Positions 6,490 through 13,893 of a DNA stretch of 37,705 nucleotides are shown in pieces; within the stretch, counting starts at the first letter, position 1; the number at the start of each line of letters is the position of its first letter. This DNA is from a virus. Below the pieces are notes generated by a model. The model made no database searches. It had not been told where the DNA came from and was given only the letters and a program-made list of their open reading frames with translations. Position numbers and translations under genes: made by a program. The stretch covers positions 1 to 37,705 of the IMG/VR virus record IMGVR_UViG_3300038451_000206; one strand, 5' to 3'.

Positions 6490-7640
6490 GGGGAAGACGG
6501 TTTTGGGAACGGCGGTTCGGACAGACCGCGGTCGCGGTCTAGGGCCGGGGCGTTCTGCTTTTCATCGATGCAACCGCGAAGCAGGGATTCGACCGTCGCG
6601 TCGGCCCATTGGCCCCGGCGCCCAGTCGCTTCGACGACCAGTTGGCGCAACCGGCCGCGATCGATGATGACCGCGCGAAGGAAAGCTTCCTTCGAAATCC
6701 CGATTTCGAACGCACGCTGGAAGACCGTTTCGGGATCCGTGACGAAGGTTTTGACGTCGCCCGGTTTCAGGCGCCAGCCGGGGACCGCTTCGCCCTTCGC
6801 CAGCCGCCGCTTCGCTTCGTCCTTCATCGCCCGGATGACGTCTTCGGACGCATGGCACCGGATCAAGAATTCGCCGATCTGCCGGTTGTCCGGCATTCCG
6901 GCCGGGTTCAGTTCGCCGAGGGTCAGCGCCGCGGCCCGGGCTTCCAGACAGGACGTCCGGCAGGGGCAATAGCGACACCATTCCCCGGCATGGCGCAAGG
7001 CGTCCGGATTTTTAGCCGCGGTCAGGTCCGCGAACAGGTCCGCGCGGGCCCGCGTCAGGTCGTCTTCCGAATAATAGCAGATCGAAAAGGGCGGGCGGAA
7101 CCAGGGTTGATTGACGGCGACGAACCCGGTCTTGAAGCCGAAGTTTTTAACGACCAGGACCGCCAGGGCCCGAAGCTGAAGGTTCCCCGTCGCCTTCTGG
7201 ACTTCAATCCGACCGCTTTTGTCATCGATGATAACGAAGTCTTCCCCGGCGGTGACGTTCGCCATAAAGTCGAACCGACCGGAAAAGATCAATCTTTCGG
7301 TCGGATCATCAGTCGTCATCGGCGCTGATGACTTCAACCAAAGGCGTTCTTCGCTTCGCGTTTCCAGGATCGTTCCTTCGCCCAGGGTGACGTTGAGGAT
7401 GTCCCGGCGACCAGCGATCAGGGCCCGGAACGTCACCTGTTCTTCATCGGTCAGGGCGTCGGGCCTTAAGATCCCCTCGAGGGCCTGGGCGATCCGCTTT
7501 CCGGACAGGGTCCAGCTTTCCGCGTCCGGGAAAGCGGTCAGGGTCGCCTTCAGGTTCAGATACCCCGGGCAATGATGGATCCGGGGATATTCTGAAGCCG
7601 AAGGAAGCCCCCGGCGTTCATCGGGCGGACTTGTTGTCAT
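6486..7640 (-). CDS. PD-(D/E)XK nuclease, Cas4/AddB-like with probable Fe-S cluster
   Basis: The 384-residue product carries the PD-(D/E)XK core: D124 in SGRFDF, the D-x-K motif IIDDKSG (D139/D140, K141) and Q155 in NLQLRALAVLV (the QxxxY-like helix). One N-terminal cysteine (C24 in HHCPG) and a C-terminal C222-x2-C225-x5-C231 set give the four-cysteine pattern that binds a 4Fe-4S cluster in Cas4 and AddB. Phage members (DUF2800-like) act as exonucleases in recombination. It lies directly downstream of the putative annealing protein, suggesting a RecE/RecT-like pair that resects ends and anneals strands. Both junctions are ATGA overlaps. Assignment of fold is strong; activity is inferred. Confidence 0.8.
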   Translation of the reverse strand: MTTSPPDERRGLPSASEYPRIHHCPGYLNLKATLTAFPDAESWTLSGKRIAQALEGILRPDALTDEEQVTFRALIAGRRDILNVTLGEGTILETRSEERLWLKSSAPMTTDDPTERLIFSGRFDFMANVTAGEDFVIIDDKSGRIEVQKATGNLQLRALAVLVVKNFGFKTGFVAVNQPWFRPPFSICYYSEDDLTRARADLFADLTAAKNPDALRHAGEWCRYCPCRTSCLEARAAALTLGELNPAGMPDNRQIGEFLIRCHASEDVIRAMKDEAKRRLAKGEAVPGWRLKPGDVKTFVTDPETVFQRAFEIGISKEAFLRAVIIDRGRLRQLVVEATGRRGQWADATVESLLRGCIDEKQNAPALDRDRGLSEPPFPKPSSP

Positions 7641-8821
7641 GATGACCGGGGAAGCGCGAGTTTAGGAAGGTTGGGGCGAAGCAGATCCAGGACGATCGTC
7701 GGACAGGCGAACAGTTCGTCAACGCCCTGGGGGACCAGGTTCAGACCCTTCAGATAGTCGAACGCCTTCGACTCCGGGACATTCAGGTCCAGAAGCTTGT
7801 TTTTGACGTCCGTGATGATCGCTTCCCGTTCGGCGGGCCAATAGACGCGGCCTGCCCCTTCCGAGACCGAAGCCGTCCCGGACTGAGACCTTTTTGATCC
7901 GCCCACTGGCGGGCCCGCCGGGGCCTGTCCTTTCCCCGCCTTGTCATCGAATAGGGGTCGCCCGACTGATCCCCCTTCCTTTTTGACATCGGCCCCAGGA
8001 AGGAGCGGAAACGCTTCGTCGACCGTCGTGTCGCCGTCCCGGATCGCGGTCCGGACGCCAGTCAGGGTTTCCAGTTGCTTGACGCCCAGATCGGCTTCGC
8101 CCGCGATCCCCAGGGATGCAAAGACCCGGGCCCGGTCGATCTGCATTTCATCGGCCCAGGTCAGCGCCAGCTTCCGGCGTTTGGCGATCGTCTTCGAATC
8201 GCCCAGTAGGACTTCCCGGACCCGGTTTTCGATTGGCTTCAGCAAGCCGCGGGGGATCACCTGAAAAATCGCGTCCCTTCTCGCCTTGGCAAGACACGCC
8301 TTCGCGACGACCGCCCGCATTCGTTCCGAATAGGGTTGGCCCGTCCGGGTCACGGTCGATTCGATCGCTTCCGACGAGCTCGCGAAGTTTCCTTCGACGT
8401 CGAACGCCATTCCCCGGCATCGGACGAACCGCGGGGTCGCTTCGATCAGCATCGCATAAACCCGGATGTTTCCGTAACAGGCCGCGGCGATTTCCGCCAG
8501 CCGGACGGACATCCCGGAAGCGAATTCCGTCACCTTCCGACCGTTGATGATCTTCGTCCCGACCGGCCGGGTGTAGACGCAGCTTTCGGCGATTTCCTCG
8601 TCCTGCGTCGCAAGCGTCATCGCGCTTTTGTGGAAAAGTTCGATCGACCGGGGAAACTTCTTCGCCGTCGCGATCTGGCGGTCGATTTCGACGGTTTCGA
8701 TTCGCTGCAGTTCGGATTCCTTGACGACTTCGATCGGGGCGGACGGGAATTCGGAATCAGGTGGGGGACTCGCCGGGGGATTGACTTGTTTGTTCGGTTC
8801 CTTCTTGGATTTCATGAGCAT
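7637..8821 (-). CDS. Putative recombination / strand-annealing family protein
   Basis: The 394-residue product has a conserved-looking core: EIDRQIATAKKFPRSIELFH, then SCVYTRPVGTK, then a helix with MSVRLAEIAAACYGNIRVYA. It continues through RMRAVVAKACLAKARRDAIF and a lysine-rich linker. This resembles an uncharacterised phage/plasmid family that I remember beside phage nucleases; I cannot confirm the name. The direct ATGA coupling to the Cas4-like nuclease makes a single-strand annealing or RecT-like role the best guess. An ATG at 8815 would remove two residues. The C-terminal 100 residues hold a Gly/Ser/Pro-rich linker and a small helical domain. Confidence 0.6.
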   Translation of the reverse strand: MLMKSKKEPNKQVNPPASPPPDSEFPSAPIEVVKESELQRIETVEIDRQIATAKKFPRSIELFHKSAMTLATQDEEIAESCVYTRPVGTKIINGRKVTEFASGMSVRLAEIAAACYGNIRVYAMLIEATPRFVRCRGMAFDVEGNFASSSEAIESTVTRTGQPYSERMRAVVAKACLAKARRDAIFQVIPRGLLKPIENRVREVLLGDSKTIAKRRKLALTWADEMQIDRARVFASLGIAGEADLGVKQLETLTGVRTAIRDGDTTVDEAFPLLPGADVKKEGGSVGRPLFDDKAGKGQAPAGPPVGGSKRSQSGTASVSEGAGRVYWPAEREAIITDVKNKLLDLNVPESKAFDYLKGLNLVPQGVDELFACPTIVLDLLRPNLPKLALPRSS

Positions 8822-9134
8822 TCGGGATTTCGGGTTGAGTGACAGGGTTTGGGGAGGCGGGGATGACAGCGATCGGCTTCGCGCGGAAGAACCGGCCGCT
8901 GCGACCGCAAGTCCCGCGGATCACGGCGACGAAATCATTGTCCGCGCGTTCGGTTTCGCAGAAGGGCCGAAGGTCCGTGATCTGGCGGGGAAAGCCGGTC
9001 AGGGGATGGGTCGGCGCCGGATTCTTGATTCGGCGGGAACAACGGGCCTTGCGTCCGGCGTTGATCGCGAAGCGGCAGTCCCGGCAAAGGCGGGACGAAG
9101 GACGAACGGGTTCAGTCGATGGGGTTTGTTTCAT
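8757..9134 (-). CDS. Small zinc-binding phage protein
   Basis: A 125-residue product with LCRDCRFAINAGRKARCSRR, then DLRPFCETER and RGTCGRSGRFF. This gives a set of Cys residues (CxxC, C, C, C) in the pattern of a common small phage protein whose conserved end reads CGxxGRxF. It probably binds one or two zinc ions. The C-terminal 40 residues are Pro/Thr/Glu-rich and overlap the start of the annealing-protein gene by 65 bases, so that end is probably unstructured. Function unknown. Confidence 0.65.
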   Translation of the reverse strand: MKQTPSTEPVRPSSRLCRDCRFAINAGRKARCSRRIKNPAPTHPLTGFPRQITDLRPFCETERADNDFVAVIRGTCGRSGRFFRAKPIAVIPASPNPVTQPEIPNAHEIQEGTEQTSQSPGESPT

Positions 9135-9151
9135 AGGCAGAATGGGAAAGT

Positions 9152-9511
9152 TCAGTCATCGTCCGCTTCCGGCGGACCGGGCGGGGGACCGAAAACGAGT
9201 TTGACGACGTCATGATCGGCCGTTGCCGTCCCCATCGTCGTGTTCGGCGGGGGCGCCGCTTCGGGCGGATCTTCCGGGATGATTTCAATCAAGCGACGGG
9301 CCCCGATCCCCTTCAGAGCGTCGCGGCCCAGGCCGACGACGTCGCCCTGTTTCATTTCCCGGAGAACGCGGGCCTGACAGTCCGGGCAGATCGTATGACT
9401 GACCCGGAAGCCCGCCGCAGTCGCTTCGGCGGTCTTCTGCTTCGAATCCGGGCACCAGGCGCAGATCCGGACGAACTTCGGTTCGTCCTGGGGATTTGTG
9501 GGAAGTCTCAT
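9152..9511 (-). CDS. Zinc-ribbon-like hypothetical protein
   Basis: The 119-residue product starts at an ATG overlapping the previous stop (ATGA at 9508-9511). It has ICAWCPDSKQK and, 15 residues later, SHTICPDCQARVLREM, a CxxC...CxxC pair that should bind one zinc, as in small zinc-ribbon regulators. A helix-loop region (GLGRDALKGIGARRLIEIIP) and a Pro/Asp-rich C-terminus follow. Such ribbons are often DNA- or polymerase-binding adaptors; the target here is unknown. Confidence 0.65.
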   Translation of the reverse strand: MRLPTNPQDEPKFVRICAWCPDSKQKTAEATAAGFRVSHTICPDCQARVLREMKQGDVVGLGRDALKGIGARRLIEIIPEDPPEAAPPPNTTMGTATADHDVVKLVFGPPPGPPEADDD

Positions 9512-9891
9512 GCGATCCTTCGGGGATAGAACTTCCCGGACTTCGACGCAAGGATCCAGACCCCGGCTTCGAGCTTGATCCGGTTCATCGGATAATTCCA
9601 GAAGGCGTTTGCGACCTGGCGGAATTCCCGCCGTTCCGGGGCCCAGTTGCCAAACACGGCGACCAGGCGTTTGAAGCAATCGACTTCGCTGGTCCCGGCG
9701 ACATAGATATGGCCGACGCGGACCAGGCCGTTCGCCGGGGTTCGAAGGTGAATCAGGCCGGGACCGGGGAAGTTGAACAGAAGAAGCTTCGCCTGGTTCG
9801 GAAGCGGGTCATGGAGGGGCGGGACATGCTGACAGGTCACGGTCCCCGTCGATCGATCAACGGGAATTGCGGACACTCTGAAGATCGTCAT
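9508..9891 (-). CDS. Hypothetical protein
   Basis: A 127-residue product with alternating beta strands (KLLLFNFPGPGLIHLRT, VRVGHIYVAG) and a helical C-terminal half ending in GVWILASKSGKFYPRRIA. ATGA overlaps join it to both neighbours. No domain is recognised. It sits among zinc-containing small proteins and may belong to the same early regulatory set. Confidence 0.6.
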   Translation of the reverse strand: MTIFRVSAIPVDRSTGTVTCQHVPPLHDPLPNQAKLLLFNFPGPGLIHLRTPANGLVRVGHIYVAGTSEVDCFKRLVAVFGNWAPERREFRQVANAFWNYPMNRIKLEAGVWILASKSGKFYPRRIA

Positions 9892-10550
9892 GATTCGTCG
9901 TCGGTTGCTGGCGTTGCAGTTGTCTCGCCTGCGGGAAGGATGTCTTTGACCAAGGTGATCCCGCGGTCGGCGATCTTCCTCAGTTCGTCTTCGGATTCGG
10001 TCCCTTTGACGACGTATTCGATCGCCGTCGGCCGGAAGAACATGAAGACGCCGGGTTTTGTCGCTGCTTCAAAGGGGCGCTGATCATCGCCGGGAATCGC
10101 CGAACTGATTTCGACGACGATCGCCCGAATATGGGCGAACAGGACCCAGGTCTTCCCCAGTTCGAAGCCGTGTGGGATCGACTTGATTCGGCGACTGATC
10201 CCCATCTTCGCCGCTTCCGCCGTGAAATCGGATGTCTTCGGGTAAAACTTTTCGCCAACCCAAATCAGACCCGCGCGGCCCATTAGACCAGTTGCCGCCG
10301 GACAACGCTGATCGAAATGACCGCAAAGGTCTTCCTGAAGAAGACAGCGAATTTCTTTGAACAACCGATCGGCATCGACCCAGGTCCAGCCCCGGGAAAA
10401 CTTGATCCCCTGTCCGCAACAGGGGCAAACCGACAGTTCCAAGGGAAGCTTTCCACAAGGGGCGGACGGCGCCCCGGCAACCAGGTAAAGCCCGCCGGGT
10501 TTACGATGACCGCAACCGCGGGCGGGCGTGATTCGGGTTTCAATGTTCAC
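9888..10550 (-). CDS. Zinc-containing conserved phage protein
   Basis: The 220-residue product starts with RGCGHRKPGGLYLVAG, then PCGKLPLELSVCPCCGQGIK and FSRGWTWVD, a Cys arrangement (C, C, CxxC) typical of a small conserved family seen in phage early regions. A second part (SRRIKSIPHGFELGKTWVLF) and a Thr/Asp-rich tail follow. Additional cysteines (LLQEDLCGHFDQRCP) may complete a second zinc site. It ends in an ATGA overlap and starts four bases inside the repeat-protein gene. Function unknown. Confidence 0.65.
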   Translation of the reverse strand: MNIETRITPARGCGHRKPGGLYLVAGAPSAPCGKLPLELSVCPCCGQGIKFSRGWTWVDADRLFKEIRCLLQEDLCGHFDQRCPAATGLMGRAGLIWVGEKFYPKTSDFTAEAAKMGISRRIKSIPHGFELGKTWVLFAHIRAIVVEISSAIPGDDQRPFEAATKPGVFMFFRPTAIEYVVKGTESEDELRKIADRGITLVKDILPAGETTATPATDDES

Positions 10551-11419
10551 TTGCAGGCCTTTCCCTTCTTCGGCGTTGGCTTGGTTTCGACCAGAATTCC
10601 GAAGGCCACCGCACCTTTAATCAATCTTTTGCACGTGATCTTCAGTTCGTCGGGTTCTGGTAAGCGGTGCATGATTAGACCGGCGAAAATCCGCAGGCGA
10701 ACGCTAATGCCCGAACCGGCCGTGATGCCCTCACCGGCCGTGATGCCCTCACCGGCCGTGATGCCCAAACCGGCCGTGATGCCACAACCGGCCTCGATGC
10801 CCGAACCGGCCGTGATGCCCCAACCGGCCGTGATGCCCAAACCGGCCGTGATGCCCAAACCGGCCTCGATGCCCGAACCGGCCGTGATGCCCCAACCGGC
10901 CGTGATGCCACAACCGGCCTCGATGCCCGAACCGGCCGTGATGCCCTCACCGGCCGTGATGCCCCAACCGGCCTTGATGCCCAAACCGGCCGTGATGCCA
11001 CAACCGGCCTCGATGCCCGAACCGGCCGTGATGCCCCAACCGGCCTTGATGCCCAAAACGGCCTTGATGCCCCAACCGGCCTCGATGCCCGAACCGGCCG
11101 TGATGCCCAAACCGGCCGTGATGCCCAAACCGGCCTCGATGCCCGAACCGGCCGTGATGCCACAACCGGCCTCGATGCCCGAACCGGCCGTGATGCCCAA
11201 ACCGGCCGTGATGCCCAAACCGGCCTCGATGCCCGAACCGGCCGTGATGCCCGAACCGGCCTTGGCGAAGATATAGCCGACAGCCCTCAGTGCAGCGAAA
11301 AAGACTGTCCCGAGATTGATTTCGATTTCGATGTTGCCTTCAAACGCGGTCAAATCGGTTGTGCCGATGTACTGATTTTGGGAGTCGAGTTGTTCTTTTG
11401 TGACAATGTGTGTTTTCAT
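10547..11419 (-). CDS. Hexapeptide-repeat protein (G-x-G-I-[TEK]-A)
   Basis: The 290-residue product has a non-repeat N-terminus (MKTHIVTKEQLDSQNQYIG...) of about 50 residues. Then come about 31 tandem hexapeptides of the form A-G-x-G-I-y, with x mainly S, L, W, C or E and y T, E or K, and a C-terminal cap (ISVRLRIFAGLIMHRLPEPD). Regular Gly/Ile hexads suggest a parallel beta-helix or stacked-sheet rod. I recall a bacterial/phage family with a similar N-terminus and 'IKAGGS'-type repeats. The ATGA overlap with the next gene and its position in the leftward cluster support this strand. All reading frames are open across the repeat, so other strands are not evidence of genes. Function is unknown. 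Confidence 0.7.
   Translation of the reverse strand: MKTHIVTKEQLDSQNQYIGTTDLTAFEGNIEIEINLGTVFFAALRAVGYIFAKAGSGITAGSGIEAGLGITAGLGITAGSGIEAGCGITAGSGIEAGLGITAGLGITAGSGIEAGWGIKAVLGIKAGWGITAGSGIEAGCGITAGLGIKAGWGITAGEGITAGSGIEAGCGITAGWGITAGSGIEAGLGITAGLGITAGWGITAGSGIEAGCGITAGLGITAGEGITAGEGITAGSGISVRLRIFAGLIMHRLPEPDELKITCKRLIKGAVAFGILVETKPTPKKGKACK
10707..11264. repeat. Tandem array of 31 x 18-bp repeats
   Basis: Thirty-one contiguous 18-bp units with a nearly fixed core (on the plus strand ATGCC-n3-CCGGCC-n3, written in two short parts). Only two codon positions vary, and one unit has ACGGCC instead of CCGGCC. The array lies fully inside the minus-strand hexapeptide-repeat gene and keeps its frame. 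Repeat number could change by slippage or recombination without frameshift. Confidence 0.9.
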
Positions 11420-11431
11420 GAGCGGAAAGAT

Positions 11432-11587
11432 TTAGGACATCAGATCAAAGGCGAATAAAAGGGCCGCGGTTGCTGTTTCATGCCCTCGGGTCGATCCATC
11501 GATCCAGCGGGCGGAATAGGTCCCATCAGCCTCCAGGAAAACGAACAAGCCGAACAGGGCTGCTTCCAGGGCGATTGTCGGGTTCAT
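11432..11587 (-). CDS. Small protein of 51 residues, first gene of the leftward cluster
   Basis: The ATG at 11587 opens a 51-residue product (MNPTIALEAALFGLFVFLEA...). It has one hydrophobic stretch and ends LLFAFDLMS; an in-frame upstream ATG at 11677 would add 30 residues of less phage-like sequence. It lies 12 bases before the repeat-protein gene. There is no clear ribosome-binding site and no known domain. It is the outermost minus-strand ORF, so the leftward promoter should lie between about 11590 and 11860. Confidence 0.5.
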   Translation of the reverse strand: MNPTIALEAALFGLFVFLEADGTYSARWIDGSTRGHETATAALLFAFDLMS

Positions 11588-11794
11588 GCTGGTATTTTTG
11601 AGTGTTGCCCGGGATCGTAGAGATCTTAGCCGTTCCGGGATTGACCGAAGATGGATCAAACCGACGGTGGTTTGCAAGCCTCAAATGTAATGATCGATGA
11701 TCGTCTGGTTTTTCGTTGCCTTTTTACGATCCCCCGTTTTCGGTCCGCTTTGTCACGGTTGGGCGTCATGCTGGCGCGCAACTGTTCGGCGTGG

Positions 11795-11830
11795 GGCGCC
11801 CCGGATTTAGCCGTCTGGGGCGCCTTTTTT
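11795..11830 (+). terminator. Intrinsic terminator-like hairpin
   Basis: An 8-bp perfect stem GGCGCCCC / GGGGCGCC (11795-11802 with 11817-11824), a 14-base loop and six T residues (11825-11830) form a classic rho-independent terminator on the plus strand. No plus-strand gene ends just before it, so it may stop antisense read-through or an untranslated RNA. Confidence 0.7.
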
Positions 11831-11856
11831 GTCGGGGGACAACCTGGGAATAACTA

Positions 11857-11990
11857 TTGACATCGAAACCGCCGTCGCTTTCGTTCCTATCTGCCGTATC
11901 CCGCTTTCACGCGCGGGAGCACAGTCCGAGAAATGGTGAAAAAGAGTTGGCCCCGGAAGTGACCTAAGCTTCCGGGGTCGCTTTTTTGGA
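11857..11990 (+). ncRNA. Candidate small RNA between two terminator hairpins
   Basis: Downstream of the first terminator a TTGACA (11857-11862) could be a -35 box, although no good -10 is seen at 16-18 bases. A small hairpin (TCCCGC / GCGGGA, 11899-11918) and a second intrinsic terminator (11951-11987) follow, with no ORF between. This is the layout expected for a short structured RNA of about 100 bases. The call rests only on structure and position. Confidence 0.3.
11951..11987 (+). terminator. Intrinsic terminator-like hairpin
   Basis: A 9-bp stem CCCCGGAAG / CTTCCGGGG (11951-11959 with 11969-11977), a 9-base loop, a short TCGC spacer and six T residues (11982-11987). On the minus strand the same stem is followed at some distance by five T residues, so weak bidirectional use is possible. 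Confidence 0.65.
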
Positions 11991-12224
11991 TTTGACTTTC
12001 TGATTTCCATCTTCGATCCGATCAAAACCCTTTTTTCACGCAGACTCGGACTGACCTGGCGGTCGCGAATACCAGGAGGCGTCACGAACCCCGCGTCGCG
12101 GGCGACACAGATCAAACGGCGTCAGCCTGACCACTTACCGGCTGGCTTAATTCCTGGTCCTTTGGACCTGAAGGCGTTCCTTCGGCAAGCGTTCGAAAAG
12201 GAGTACCGTAGCGCGGAACGTAAA

Positions 12225-12584
12225 ATGAACCCGCATACCAAACGAAAAACCACGGTTTCAAACCACTTCATCCCCCGGATGGGTGAAGTGTGTCCCGCCC
12301 CTCCGAAAAACAAGGGTTCCAACCCGGAAATTGAAAAGATCGTCCTGACCGAAGCTTTGATCGAAAGATGCCGGTCGACCCGCGGACAATATACGGCCGC
12401 AACCGCGCGATTCCTAGGCGCCGACTTCCCCCTGACCCATGGATGGCTTCAACGCTTGGTTGGGAAGATCATCCCTGTCGCTGATTATCAGGATGCAGTT
12501 TCGGCCCGAGATGGCGACCTGGGAAAGTTCCAGCCCTGGTTCGCGCGTTCGCCTGGTCAACGGTCGCTTGGCTTGGAACTTTGA
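12225..12584 (+). CDS. Putative DNA-binding (HTH-like) protein
   Basis: From the ATG at 12225 the product is 119 residues; a TTG at 12162 would extend it by 21. The middle (ALIERCRSTRGQYTAATARF, then LGADFPLTHGWLQRLVGKI) has the spacing of a helix-turn-helix in which a recognition helix begins at LTHGWLQR. Codon use in this part is phage-like, whereas the first 30 codons are less so. It is the first rightward gene after the control region, a usual place for an early regulator. The HTH reading is moderate only. Confidence 0.5.
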   Translation: MNPHTKRKTTVSNHFIPRMGEVCPAPPKNKGSNPEIEKIVLTEALIERCRSTRGQYTAATARFLGADFPLTHGWLQRLVGKIIPVADYQDAVSARDGDLGKFQPWFARSPGQRSLGLEL

Positions 12585-12623
12585 GGTTAACTCGGATCAA
12601 ACCCTTAGCTGGAAAGGACGATC

Positions 12624-12875
12624 ATGTCTTGGTCAATCAAAGCAATCGGCGAACGTTTTGCTGTGAAGTTGGAAGTCCAGAAAAACCCGACAATGCCGCA
12701 AGGCATTAAAGATGCGGTTTCTGAAATTCTGGATGATGCGCCCCCGGGCGATACGCCGGACGGCGCCCGCGTCGAAGGTTACGGTCACACCGGAGGCGGT
12801 TTCGGTTCTATCGGCAAACTTGAAGTCGAAATCTTCAAGCTGGTGAAGATTCAACCGGTCAAATCGTCAGTCTGA
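12624..12875 (+). CDS. Small conserved phage protein
   Basis: An 83-residue product starting MSWSIKAIGERFAVKLEVQK, with TMPQGIKDAVSEILDDAP and a Gly-rich GYGHTGGGFGSIGKLEVEI end. The general form (short N-terminal strand, helix with PQGIKDAV, C-terminal strands) recalls a small uncharacterised phage protein. The start has an AAAGGA-type site. Its 3' end overlaps the convergent minus gene by nine bases. Confidence 0.65.
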   Translation: MSWSIKAIGERFAVKLEVQKNPTMPQGIKDAVSEILDDAPPGDTPDGARVEGYGHTGGGFGSIGKLEVEIFKLVKIQPVKSSV

Positions 12876-13103
12876 CTTCTTTTCTTCCGTTTTGCTGAAC
12901 GGATGGCGGACGTCCGGGACCGCTTCGTTCCAGGCTTGGCGCCGTTGCTGGCAACCGCCGCAACCCTGGACGTTCGTCCCGGCGACCGCGTCGATCGCCT
13001 TCGCGATGGGATGAAAAACCGCGTAAGCGACATCGCCCAGGCCGACCGGCTTCGGCGCCGTTCCCGCCGGGAAGATCTGCAGTTCGGACTTGTGGATGAT
13101 CAT
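12867..13103 (-). CDS. Small conserved CGGC-motif phage protein
   Basis: From the ATG at 13103 the product has 78 residues. PVGLGDVAYAVFHPIAKAID and GCGGCQQRRQAWNEAVP match the GLGD...CGGC-x2-R-x3-LN/WN pattern of a small family that is common in phage structural and early regions. The two cysteines may bind metal or form a disulfide. It lies on the strand opposite to its neighbours, convergent with the gene ending at 12875 and divergent from the gene at 13175. The start is uncertain, as the frame is open upstream. Confidence 0.55.
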   Translation of the reverse strand: MIIHKSELQIFPAGTAPKPVGLGDVAYAVFHPIAKAIDAVAGTNVQGCGGCQQRRQAWNEAVPDVRHPFSKTEEKKSD

Positions 13104-13174
13104 CGGCCGGGAAGCTGGCGCAACCGTTTGTCCTTTACAATTCGTTTTTTCGCTGCGAATCGAACGGAAGCGCG

Positions 13175-13558
13175 ATGATCGACCCCGATTCGATGTCTGA
13201 CGGACACGACCCCGCTTCCGATTTGGAAGAAAAGGAAGCAACCGTCGACCGCCCGATCGAAGACTATTCCGCCGCGGTCGGCCGGGTCCTGGCGTGGTTC
13301 GTCGAAGGCACGAACCTGGCGCAGATCGGGCTTCGCGTCCTGGTCGCGACGCACAAATTGCGGCCGGACCTGATCGGCGGGATGGCATTCGAGGAAATCT
13401 CCGCGATGGCGGGCTTCGGCCGGTCGGCCGCGCACAACCTAAGCGATGACTTTGAAAAGACGTTCCCGGTCCGCGGCATTCACGACCGGTCGACATTGGC
13501 GCGGGCCCACTACCGCGACGCACGGCGGAAACCTGATCGCAAACGATCCAAACGATGA
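13175..13558 (+). CDS. Putative HTH DNA-binding protein
   Basis: The 127-residue product has a helical core. LIGGMAFEEISAMAGFGRSA followed by AHNLSDDFEK reads as a helix-turn-helix with FEEISAMAGF as the first helix and GRSAAHNLSDDF as the recognition helix. N- and C-terminal tails are charged, the latter very basic (RDARRKPDRKRSKR). It overlaps the next start as ATGA, so it is coupled to the nucleotidyltransferase gene. Likely a phage regulator; the target is unknown. Confidence 0.65.
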   Translation: MIDPDSMSDGHDPASDLEEKEATVDRPIEDYSAAVGRVLAWFVEGTNLAQIGLRVLVATHKLRPDLIGGMAFEEISAMAGFGRSAAHNLSDDFEKTFPVRGIHDRSTLARAHYRDARRKPDRKRSKR

Positions 13559-13893
13559 AAACCGGACTTTACATCGGGCGCTTCCAACCGTTCCACGATG
13601 GTCATCGGAAGTGCATCGAACACATTTTGGGCGAATGCGATCGCTGCGTCGTCCTGATCCGGGGCGGTTCGCCGAGCTCGGACAATCCCTTTGATCACAC
13701 GGAAATCAGCCTGATGATCCGGCACGCTTTTCCCAATCCGGTCCGCGTTGCGATCCTGGTCGCGTCCGATCCCGGATATGACCTGACGGTCTATTTCGGG
13801 CGGGAAGTCGGTTACAAGCTGATCCACCTGGACGCGGCAACCGAAGGAATTCACGCGACCGACATCCGGGCGAAACTGAAAGAGAAATTATGA
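13555..13893 (+). CDS. HxGH nucleotidyltransferase (short NMNAT/cytidylyltransferase-like)
   Basis: A 112-residue product starting MKTGLYIGRFQPFHDGH, with the ATP-binding HDGH motif at 14-17. Later come FGREVGYKLIHL and the second signature HATDIR (about 100-105, the ISxTxxR equivalent). These are the landmarks of the nucleotidyltransferase superfamily that contains NMN adenylyltransferases, cytidylyltransferases and ATP sulfurylase. At 112 residues it is shorter than typical NadM/NadR-type enzymes (about 170). It transfers a nucleotide to a phosphate-bearing or acid substrate that I cannot identify. Both ends overlap neighbours as ATGA, including the APS-kinase-like gene, so the two may form a pathway. 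Confidence 0.75.
   Translation: MKTGLYIGRFQPFHDGHRKCIEHILGECDRCVVLIRGGSPSSDNPFDHTEISLMIRHAFPNPVRVAILVASDPGYDLTVYFGREVGYKLIHLDAATEGIHATDIRAKLKEKL

Larger units (their letters stand above)
11588..12224. other. Gene-poor divergent control region
   Basis: This 637-base stretch between the leftward cluster and the first convincing rightward gene contains no ORF I trust. It holds two plus-strand hairpins with T6 tracts (11795-11830 and 11951-11987), a TTGACA at 11857, a third small hairpin at 11899-11918 and a CCCGCG-palindrome near 12090. Convincing sigma-70 -10 boxes could not be assigned by eye on either strand. It is the likely site of the early promoters and perhaps of a small RNA. Confidence 0.5.

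Noticed and set aside
10707-11264. CRISPR array
   Set aside because: Units are 18 bp, contiguous, without spacers and in frame within a gene.
10317-11276. Plus-strand frame of 319 codons (MPEPAV repeats) across the repeat array
   Set aside because: It is the antisense reading of the 18-bp repeats; all frames are open there. The minus-strand gene has a sensible N-terminus and ATGA coupling.
12867-13523. Long version (218 codons) of the CGGC protein on the minus strand
   Set aside because: The N-terminal 140 residues are Arg/Ser/Pro-rich antisense of the HTH gene at 13175; only the last 78 residues look real.
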